DNA from: Lasiodiplodia sp. COLG20 | Lineage: Eukaryota; Ascomycota; Dothideomycetes; Botryosphaeriales; Botryosphaeriaceae | NCBI GenBank assembly: GCA_009801085.1 | Contig: VNWV01000015.1 | Coordinates: forward strand, 248,001-312,000 | Length of the DNA: 64,000 nt | Direction: 5' to 3' | Shown here: one piece after another, positions 55,504 to 64,000 of the stretch | Numbering within the stretch: the first letter of the stretch is position 1 | Layout: the number at the start of each line of letters is the position of its first letter | Made by a program: the position numbers and the translations under genes | The notes under the pieces: generated by a model | What the model was told of the DNA's origin: nothing | What the model saw: the letters and a program-made list of their open reading frames with translations, nothing else | The model's database searches: none

Positions 55504-57539
55504 ATGCGTGCTACCACAACGCCAGAACGGGCCGCGGTCGTGGGTTTGCCGACGAGTACTGTGCCGAGCTATATCCAAACTGTTGTGGGAAAGCGGTCAC
55601 CCATTTCTGACGATATTGAGGAGTTCCGTGGCATTCCATATGCCCATGTGCCTGGAAGATGGGAGCATTCCCAACTGAGAGACCGTTTGCCGCGCGACAT
55701 ATTTGACGCCACAAAGAATGGGTAAGACTAGATCTCTCCCAGCCTCCAGTCACACAAGTTGCAAAACTTGGTGCAAAAGAAGGAAGTAGTTTCTAAACAT
55801 TCTATAGCCCAAAATGCCCGCAACTGGGTACATCCGACTCGCGTTCCTTTCAATCATACCTCCCCATTCCGGACGACCGCGAAGATGAATTTGAATGTTT
55901 GAATTTGCTCATCGTGCGCCCGAGCATGACAGCACTTGCAAAGCAAGATATCGACCCCGAGACGATTAAACTGCCTGTTCTTGTTTGGATTCATGGCGGC
56001 GCCTTCTCGGGCGGCGCAGCGACCGAGCCCATGTGGGGTACGTATGTTCCTGATTTAAAAAAATTACCATAATTCACATGCTAAACCCGGAATTGGTATA
56101 CAGATCCCTCTCGACTAGTCCTCCGCGCCCTCGAGAAGAAAACCCCGATTATCGCGGTGGCCATCAACTATCGTCTAAACATCTTTGGTTTCGGCGCTTC
56201 GTCAGACATGCTCGCGGCACAAGGAAACAATGCCCCTCTCAAGGGCGTCAACTTCGGTCTCCGCGATCAAAAGGTTGCCCTGATGTGGGTAAAGCGCAAC
56301 ATTATAGCCTTTCGAGGAGATGGAGCCCAAATCACAATCATGGGCAATTCCGCGGGTGGAATCTCATGTCACGCCCACGTTCTTGAGGCGGAACTGGAAA
56401 CCAAGGAGGCTCCATTCCGCAAGGCTGTCTTGCAGTCGGGAGCCTGGGGGGGTCTCAACTTCCGGTCGTTGGCGAAAGCAGATGAACGGTGGGCGGACCT
56501 ATACCGGCTCTGGTCGGTTGAGGCAGACAGCCCTGCCGAGCGACTGAATATGCTGAAGAGAATCCCTACACAGGATCTACTTCAAAGCACGAAGGAACTG
56601 AACTGGGGACTGACTATACTGGTTATTGACGGGTTGACCGTAAGGGAGAGTGATGCGGGCTGTGACGTTTCCATCCACCTGGGAGATGTGGACTTGAACA
56701 ACGAAGTCAAGACATCCGATGAGAACGTCCAAGTCATGATCGGGGCCGCGGCGACCGAGGTCAGCGGCTTCGTCCGCATGGCTCGCTACGACTACGCTAA
56801 GCTCCACGCTGCTTTCACAGCCTGCTATCCTTCAAGGACAGCAGCTGAGGATGTCCTGCAAGCGTACAACATCCTGCCCACATCGACAGAGGAAGAGCTT
56901 TTTGATGCACAGGTTCAGTTCTTCTCCGATCCCACCATTGTTCATCCGGTCCATCGTGCGGGCGAGTTCCTGAAGGCATACCGCAGCAAGCGCGCCTCCC
57001 TCCGTGGCCAGGACCCCACTCGTGTGGGTGTCCACTCATTTCATATCGAGTTCGGCAACCCGTTCCTTGGCCCCGATCAAGGCATCGCTCATCATGGAGT
57101 TGAACTGATCTACATCTTTGATGCTTTTCATGATGCGCTGGAGAAAGCTGACAGGGGTGTCTTGGAAGGCTATGTCGAGCCTGAGCAAGAGTCTGCCAAG
57201 GATGCTCATTCGGTACTTGGATCAACTGCGGAGGAGATCGAGGCTGTCGATGTCAATACGGGACAGTACGGCAGGTCTAACATTGAGTTGAGCCATGACT
57301 TGCAGGGCATGTTTATCCAATTCATTGTTGAGGATGTCCAAGAGTCTGAGAAGCGCACAAATATGGACAAAATCACGACATATGGCCGCGATAGGGTGGC
57401 CCGCACAGAGAGCTGGACCAGCAGCGAGAAGTGGGTGTCAAGAAGAAAGCGATATGACGTCATAGAGAAGGACATGGATTCCTTACTGGCCGTTACAAGG
57501 AAGCTCGTTGGGGACGTCTTAAACCAGCCCCTGGAATAG
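55504..57539 (+). CDS. type-B carboxylesterase/cholinesterase-like protein
   Basis: Three exons, introns at 55722-55807 and 56038-56103, about 627 residues. The oxyanion motif LVWIHGGAFSGG, the GINYRL equivalent AINYRLNIFGFG and the catalytic region HHGVEL are present. The nucleophile elbow reads GNSAGG instead of the usual GESAGG. The likely acidic residue is the Glu in AAATEVSGF. No signal peptide is seen at the chosen ATG, so it is probably intracellular, unlike the esterase at 7-8.7 kb. It is longer than usual by about 80 residues, with an extended C-terminus. Substrate unknown; it converges with an epoxide hydrolase gene. Confidence 0.88.
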
Positions 57540-57744
57540 ATAGATGACATGTTGCAATACTATAAGGCGATCACTGCAGTCCGATCAAAAAAGGTGACCA
57601 AATTCCGAATGAATTATGAACCCAATCATCTAGTGATCCATGCCAGAAGAACTGGATGAAACATGAAGTGGTTTCTATAGCGTTTATACAGCCGAGGCCC
57701 CACCAGAAATGATCCAAATCTGCTGAGACAGATCCTATACACGT

Positions 57745-59263
57745 TTATGACCTCTCCCAGAAAGAACTCACGAAGTCTGTAACGTGATCCCAGAATGCCT
57801 CATGCTGTTCCAACGCCGCGAAATGACCGCCCTATATAGTCCCGCGATATACGTTAGCTCTCCTTCGTAGAGTACTGGATTTTCTTTCATTCATTTTGTT
57901 GTGTGGTTCTGGGGAGGGTGCGAGTGCGAATGACGTGTCAGTGTGACTTGACATACATGTTCATTAGTGCGATACCATCTGATCTTATCCAACGTATCGA
58001 TCCACTTCTTCGGTGCCATGGCCCTCTCCTTTTCGAACCAGGAGTAGCCCACAGGTACCTGAACATTGGCCAACCAAGAGGCAGTGTCTACTCCTCCGTC
58101 GCGCCGGGTGCTCCTGTAGCACCATTGGGATGTCGGATAGCAGCCAGAAAACCAATACAGGGAGACGTTGGTGAGCACTTGCTCGAGTGGCAATGGTATC
58201 TGCTGGTCAGACCATTCCATCATCTTTTCGGCAATCCTAAGAGGCAGCATTACAGTTAGAACCTAAAGATGAGGCATAGAGAAGAAAGCCTTTTTTGTGT
58301 TAGAAGCGTCTGGTGTCTTACCAAGCAAGCAGGCTAACAGGGTTGCTGCCAATGACGAACCCCGCCGTTGAAGGGCGGGTTGCCTGGAGCTCGGCATACG
58401 CGAATCCACTGGTGCGAATTTCACTGCCTCTCTTCAAAGCCCATACTTCGGCATCCCTGTAGACACCCTTTGAGAGATCGTCCTCCATGTCAACCCCTTT
58501 CGGTGCAGGCATGACAAACATGTTCAAGTGGACGAGTCTACAGGCCGAGTCGTAGGCCGCGATTGCGGGCGCAACAGCCGAGCCGAGATCTCCTCCCTGA
58601 GCCACGTAGCCTGTCTGCCCGAACCCCAACAGGTGCATCATTTTGGAAATTATACGTGCGTTGTCATTCCAAGTGAAGTCCTTGTCAGGCGGGGATGAAA
58701 AGCCGAATCCGGTGAGGTGCGGAACAACAATGTGATATTTCAGGGCGTCTGGTCGGGTTGAGTATGTCGCACGAAGATGGCGAAGTAGCGGCAGGAACTC
58801 AAAAACAGATCCGGGCCAACCGTGCAAGAGTACGATTGGAACGGATGACGGATCTGGAGAAAAGAGGGCCATAAAGTGTACCGTATGTGTTTGGTCGTTA
58901 TCCAGAACATCGATGGTGTATTGTGGAAGCTCGTTGAACTTTGCTTCCCACTCGCGCCTGGGCGATGTTAGTATACCCAATAATGAATCAATAAAAGATG
59001 ATGATTACTTACCAGTTGTAATCGTTAAGCCATTGGTTTGTAGCTTTCTTCATCCAGTCTCGCGATACTCCAAAATACGGACTTCTTTCAGAGCTCTCCC
59101 AGCTGGGGATAGGAAGTCGGGATAACTCCAAGAACTTTTTCAGTGCCACAACCTCTTCCTCTGGGACTTTGATACTGAAAGGCTTCAGATTTGCTTCGGG
59201 ATTCACGAGGTGGGGAGGTTTGGCGAAAGGAATGTGCTCCTGCACAGCTCTCTGACTCGTCAT
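57745..59263 (-). CDS. epoxide hydrolase (microsomal-type alpha/beta hydrolase)
   Basis: Four exons, introns at 58958-59012, 58237-58321 and 57832-57956, about 417 residues. The N-terminal epoxide-hydrolase domain (FSIKVPEEEVVALKKFLELS, ..DWMKKATNQWLNDYNW) leads into HGWPGS (oxyanion), GYVAQGGDLGS (Asp nucleophile), the lid with YWFSGCYPTSQW and the C-terminal GGHFAALEQHEAFW with the catalytic His. The last exon is short and had to be found by its GGHFAALE motif. The enzyme opens epoxides to diols. A P450 lies at the right edge, and P450-made epoxides are a plausible substrate. No clear membrane anchor. Confidence 0.9.
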
Positions 59264-59396
59264 TTCGTCTTCGAAGAGCGTTTGAGTTTGGATGAAAAGG
59301 ACAAGAAAACAAAACTCTGAGTATATTTTGCCTGAAGTCTGGTGGGATTGTGTTTCTGTTACTTGGAAGTAGCAATTTTGGTCGACAGGGCTTTGA

Positions 59397-59402
59397 TATA
59401 TA
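59397..59402 (-). promoter_or_regulatory. TATA-like element of the epoxide hydrolase gene
   Basis: TATATA about 135 bases before the ATG at 59263. Position is acceptable for a fungal promoter. Confidence 0.3.
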
Positions 59403-59663
59403 CCAAGATTAGACCACCGGAAAATTCATTATTTCGGAAGGCGGAACATCGCCTTATCCGGATCAACTAAGCTATACTCTATGGAGTAATACATACAGAT
59501 ACGTCAGAGCCGTTGACGTATTCTGAAACCTTAAACTTGAGTGGGGCTACCTTGGCACTCATATTGTTTTGGTGAGTGGGCAGCCTATTGAGCTCAGCCT
59601 ACAATATTGTGGGTAGTGTACAACATTTAGGTTAGTGTATTGATATTCTTACGTGGACAAAAT

Positions 59664-59746
59664 AAATCATCTGCTTTAAATGAGTCATCTGCTTCATATG
59701 AGCCACACGCTACAGATTGCTATCATGTATGGTGAGTCATCCGCTT
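59664..59746. promoter_or_regulatory. repeated (TGA)GTCATCTGCTT words
   Basis: Three related words lie at about 59664-59678, 59681-59694 and 59733-59746; two contain TGAGTCAT. They sit about 400-480 bases upstream of the epoxide hydrolase start. The shared TGAGTCA core with the array before the esterase gene hints at common control. Confidence 0.4.
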
Positions 59747-60189
59747 AGGCTCAAACAGGTCTGGCGGGCGCGGAAAATCCTGCCACACAGCTGTCTTCGG
59801 TGGGTGACACGAGCTTCGATAATGCCCCACACCGGACCAGCGGATCTGAGTCCCGACCCTTTGTGATTTTACGGTAACCTCTAGCCGTCAGTACCAAAGA
59901 AAAGCTCTTAGTCGACATGTCGATTCTGTGGCGTTGTGTCATTTGTGGCAAGATGTAACAGTGCCAATGAGCCCGTTCTAAATAGGACACTTCGGCAACA
60001 GCTCTGGTAGGCGAAGCCGCAGAAGCATTCGGCGTGGGAGGTTTTGCCACAAATATTTTTCAGCCCAACAAATCACCTACTTAAACCAGCTTCCAGACAG
60101 ATACCTACCCGTTCCATTTTGGATCGATTTGGATAAGCTATCGGATCCATTCTCAGGGCGGAATACAGATTCCGCCACACTCGCAGCCA

Positions 60190-61345
60190 GGCCTACAGGC
60201 GGAGGTAGTCGTCCAGATAGCCTGGACCGGGCTCTGCCGCTCCATACGCCAACACCACCTGCCCCCCACTCCACCCCACCGCCACACAGCTGACATCGCC
60301 AGGACGCCTGCTTCTCCACCGGCCCCTCGCCCGGCTTCCCCGCGACCCACACACCACACCGCCAGCCACGAAGGCATCGGGCACGTCGTCCAGGCTCGCG
60401 ACCCGGCGCTCCTCGGCCGCCCCGGGTCGCGACGCGCTACCTCGCCTCGCCCTGCAAAACCTGAACCTACTGCCTCCACGGCGGCGTCCCCGAATCTTAT
60501 AACGCCCAGACGAACTTCCCAAAGCACCACGGCGGCGCGTTAAAGCAGTTCCGTCACCGCGCCGTGGAGCGCTCTCCTACCCCTTCCAAAATGGGTTTGC
60601 GACGGAGCAGCAGCAGAGGGGGGTGGTGGTGGGCCTGGCAGCCCGGCGGCGTACGCGGCAGCGCTGTGCTCGGGGTCGAAGGCGCTGAAGGCCCTGCGGA
60701 GGGCGGAGGTGAGATTGGGGGATGTGGTTGTTGTTGGAAGAGGGTGTTTGCGGCGAAGGTGGTTGGTGTGGATTGGGGGTGGAAGGGGGAGGGGACGGCG
60801 GGGGAGGATCTGGCGCGCGTGGCGGCGTTTGATGTGTTTGTGCATGCTGGGGAGGAGGGCTCGGCGGAGGATGTGAAGCGGCGTGTTCGGGAGGCTTGCG
60901 CGGAGATGCGGGGAGCGACGGTGGCTGGTGTGGGTTTGGCGGATGCTGTCGTCGTTGCGGCCAGTTCTACGGCTGCGTATGGCGGTTTGACACGTTACGT
61001 TTGTGATGGAGGGTCGATCATGTGCGTTGAGTAAGTCTTCCCTTTTAGCTGCCACCATTGGTGAGCCCTCAATTTCTAACCTGTGGCATTGTATTGCTTT
61101 CCAGAGCTACACTTGGCAATGGTCAGATTTCGATTTCGATTAAAGAGGTAGTGGAGCGGCAGCTCAAAATTCAGGGGAATCTCATGGGTGGGGCCGAAGA
61201 AACCTACCAAGTTATGGAATATGTCAGGCAAGGGATAGTGACGCCATTTGTCACTGAGATTGGGCTGCAAGATATACCTGAGTATATGCAAAGGCTTACT
61301 GATTGCAAGACCGTTGGCAAGGCTGTGGCAAAGGTTGGTGGATAA
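60190..61345 (+). pseudogene. decayed zinc-type alcohol dehydrogenase
   Basis: Pieces of a medium-chain alcohol dehydrogenase follow each other on the plus strand in different frames: VVQIAWTGLCRS near 60205, SHEGIGHVVQ and DPALLG near 60360-60410, RYLASPCK then an in-frame TGA at 60462-60464 just inside the structural-zinc Cys block, TYCLHGGVPESYNAQ after it, LCSGSKALKALRRAEV near 60670, FAAKVVGVDWG near 60755, and the C-terminus (NGQISISIKEVVERQLKIQG to KTVGKAVAKVGG) after an intact intron at 61031-61104. The Rossmann glycine motif expected between VVVVG and AAKVVGV is missing, with a frame change. The gene is therefore broken several times, while the last exon and its splice sites are still clean. 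Confidence 0.75.
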
Positions 61346-62774
61346 ACCTGGCAAGAGTCTGATGTCGTTTGGCCGGTCAATAAAACACAGGTAAGAGATT
61401 CATGGCAATGCTCTTTCGAGACAATTCTAATCATCTCTAGGGGAGTATTTCAATTGGACAAAGTGGAGATCATCTCGTACAGCACTATGACTGTACTTCT
61501 AATCCAATATAAGGGGGGAAAACGCGGCGCAAAACCAGCAATTCTGAATCTGTGACTTTGGACAAGCAGCAGGCTGACGCGTGTGCCAATCAGAACCTCC
61601 GCACGCCGTTCTTACCTGGCGACCGCTCTAGACCTGATGCCCGGGAAAGTATTCTGTTGTTTCAAGTGAAGGCTTAAACTTAGTTGATCACGTTATAGGA
61701 ACACTCACATAATAGTTACTAATATTCCCCATCTCACTAATTACAGCAAGCCTAAGCCGCTCCAAACCTCGCAGACCCCCATCACCACCTTCTCCGCCAA
61801 TACCCTAACAATCGACCTTTGATCCGGCAGTTGCAGCATGATCACATCCGCCCCCAGCACGTCCACGAGGCCACTTCGCCGCTCCGCCGTGACCAGACTG
61901 ACCACCATCGACCAACCCGCGTCTATGAATTCCCGGTCAACGATAAACTCATCGGCTGCCATTGCCGCGATTGCGTCTGACGTGAGCGATAGTGGTGTAG
62001 CCCGCTGCGGGGTCAAAGTTTAAAGTTGCCTTTTAACGCGATGACATGAAAATTAGATTTTAAGTTCAAACGGCACGGAAACCGGAAGTGTCGGGTAGCC
62101 GCAGGAAAGGGTTTGGTTGTTGGCCATGCTATTGTTGCTGGATTGGACGCTGCGCGTGCTTCTGCGCGCCAGAGAGGGCGAGCGCAATGCCGGACACGTG
62201 TCCGTAGCTACTGCCTCCATTGCGGGCGCACATCATTACCATCATGTCATCATCTCTCTTAGGTTCGGATGAGTCCAGTGGATGTGAGAAAGGCGGGATG
62301 AATTGCGGAAAGCTGCCTTTGGCGGCTGAGACGGTCTATGAATTCATCATCATGATCATCATCGAGCATACCGAATCGCCCTTTGCTTATCCACGCTGCG
62401 AAGACTGCACCGTCACGAATCCCTGTTCGTTCCGCTAACTCCGACGATAGATATTAAGCTTCGTCCGTGGTTCGGCATGCAGATACCCGATCATCGCCGT
62501 CAATCCATCGGCTATCGGATGTAGGATCATCGGCAATTGGTGACTGCAAAGCTGTTGTATTCGAGTAATACTTATGTTGGGCTACTGACTGCGCGTAATA
62601 TTTTCGGCCGAGCTTTGTTCTCGGCTGGTAGAAAAGGGTTTGAGCATGTTAATCCTGGTAATTCCCGGAAGAGCCTATTCCGCATGCACTCGTAGATATA
62701 AGTATCAGATTGAAAGTAGTCGACTTCGCACAATTTTAGCGCACCTTTACTGCTCTTACTACAATTCCCTCGCC
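61346..62774. other. intergenic region
   Basis: About 1.4 kb. A minus-strand 91-codon frame at 61741-62016 is open but matches nothing I know. The rest shows no coding signal. The last 150 bases are the promoter side of the P450. Confidence 0.4.
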
Positions 62775-64000
62775 ATGGATCAAGCTGCTTCTTTCAGCCC
62801 CACATCGCTGATACTCTCATGGAAATCATGGGCATGCTTTGTGGGTAATCATCTGACCTTTCTGCGATAACTCGAAGCTAATTGTCAAATTTACAGCTCA
62901 TATCCTACTTTGTAGGCCGTTGTGTCTATAATCTGTATCTTCATCCCCTTGCTGCCTATCCCGGCCCTTGGTACGCGCATATCAGCAGACTTCCTGTTTG
63001 CTATCACTTTTTTACGGGAGATCTCCATCTCTGGACAGAAGCGCTTCACAAGCGATACGGCCCGATTGTGCGGCAGGCTCCCGATGAATTGTCATACACA
63101 TCCGCGGACGTTTGGAAAGACATCTATGGACATCGCGTCGCAAGGCCTGAAAATGGGAAGGATTTCTCCTACCGATGGGACCCTAATCCAGATCATCCTA
63201 GCATTATTACGGCTGACAGAGAGCGGCACACGCAGCTTCGTCGGCTTCTGTCCAATGCTTTCTCGGATAAAGTGCTTCATGGACAAGAGCCGATAATTCG
63301 ACACTATACGGAGCTTCTAATCACCAAACTGAGCGAGACATGCACAAAAGAGGAGACTACTGTTGACTTGGTCAAATGGTATAATGTAAGCTGAAACCAA
63401 TCTCCCAATTTCCTCTTCTGAACCTGGCTAAGCTTGCAGTTTACCACATTCGACGTAATCGGCCACCTCGCCTTCGCAGAGTCGTTCAATTGCCTCAAGT
63501 CTACCGAATACCATTCCTGGATCAGCCTCACGTTCTACGTACTTAAGTACATCGCTAGAGCACGTTGCCTTGTCCGCCTGAATGCGAAGTTCGCCCGTCT
63601 CTTCTTGGGACTCTCGGCAATTCTGGATCCTGCCCTTTTGAAAAAACACAATGAGCTTCACCGTTTAACACAGGAGCTCGTAGGTCGCCGTCAGCAACGT
63701 AAGCCCGAGTACACAGACTTTATGACACACTTGTTGGCTGCACAAGAAAAAGGCCAGCTCGTGCAGGCCGATGTGATGAACAATGCGCCTGTAATTGTGG
63801 TTGCTGGAAGCGAGACGACGGCTACTTTGTTGAGTGGTGTAACCTACTACCTCCTCACGAACCCGCGGGTCTACGACAAGCTCAAGAAAGAGGTACGCGG
63901 AACCTTCAACAGCGATAAAGAGATCACGATCGATCGTATTGGCGACCTACCTTACCTCTTGGCCGTACTGGACGAGGCCCTGCGCCTTTATCCGCCGGGC
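62775..64000 (+). CDS. cytochrome P450, cut at the right edge
   Basis: Three exons in the window, introns 62841-62896 and 63386-63439. The first exon is only 22 codons (MDQAASFSPTSLILSWKSWA). Then follow VYNLYLHPLAAYPGPW, WKDIYGH, LRRLLSNAFSDK, the I-helix VVAGSETTATLLSG and the K-helix LDEALRLYPPG at the edge. About 370 residues are visible; the heme loop lies outside. The missing N-terminal membrane helix in exon 1 is supplied in part by the start of exon 2 (LISYFVGRCVYNL). Closest in this window is the P450 at 37-38.7 kb. A role next to the epoxide hydrolase is possible. Confidence 0.9.

Larger units (their letters stand above)
59264..60189. other. intergenic region
   Basis: About 930 bases. 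It holds a TATATA at 59397-59402 and repeated GTCATCTGCTT-type words at 59664-59746, both upstream of the epoxide hydrolase. No coding sequence supported; the minus-strand frame at 59751-60050 has no recognisable domain. Confidence 0.45.

Noticed and set aside
60564..61034. A Gly/Ala-rich plus-strand protein starting at 60564
   Set aside because: Only its second half matches alcohol dehydrogenase; the first half is the wrong frame of the same decayed gene, so it is not a separate gene.
1..64000. CRISPR array, bacterial operon or plasmid origin
   Set aside because: Spliceosomal introns and fungal families throughout; no direct-repeat/spacer pattern is present.

Overview
The window is nuclear DNA of a filamentous ascomycete (Pezizomycotina type). 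Genes are split by many short introns (47-125 nt, GT..AG with CTAAC/CTGAC-like branch sites), there is no operon structure, and the families are typical of such fungi: HET domain, PigL_N-ankyrin, Zn2Cys6 regulators, UstYa-like oxidases, cytochromes P450, tannase and type-B carboxylesterases. I cannot name the species. Splice joins were worked out by hand from reading frame and site quality. Each spliced model totals a multiple of three, but individual borders may be off by a few bases.

Layout. 0-12 kb: the end of an unidentified gene, a PigL_N-ankyrin protein, a tannase/feruloyl esterase, a secreted carboxylesterase and a Ca2+/cation exchanger. 12-18 kb: a DUF1772 membrane protein, a Cys/Met-metabolism PLP enzyme and a HET protein. 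18-34 kb: an FAD monooxygenase facing an amino-acid/choline-type permease, then a flavin amine oxidase, a P450, an F-box protein, a Zn2Cys6 regulator, a RidA-type protein and a second zinc-cluster regulator. 37-46 kb: a P450, an acyl-CoA dehydrogenase, a protein of unknown family recovered by splicing, and a DMT-type transporter. 46-54 kb: an unusually dense block with four UstYa-like genes, a distant relative that keeps the doubled HxxHC signature, a membrane-anchored prolyl-4-hydroxylase-like oxygenase and a small secreted Cys-rich peptide. 54-64 kb: a repeat-rich gap, a carboxylesterase, an epoxide hydrolase, a decayed alcohol dehydrogenase and a P450 cut by the window edge.

The most interesting part is 46.2-53.8 kb. 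UstYa-family proteins are known as oxidases that cyclise or otherwise modify fungal ribosomal peptides and some other metabolites. Here several copies sit with a 2-oxoglutarate/Fe oxygenase and a secreted eight-cysteine peptide, with no PKS, NRPS or terpene synthase in the window. A ribosomal-peptide pathway with a non-repetitive Cys-rich precursor is a reasonable hypothesis, not a demonstrated one. Shared intron positions show that at least two, probably three, of the UstYa genes arose by duplication.

The 18-32 kb block (permease, amine oxidase, FAD monooxygenase, P450, RidA, regulator) reads like an amine uptake and oxidation module, in which RidA would hydrolyse the imine products. That link is inferred from gene content alone.
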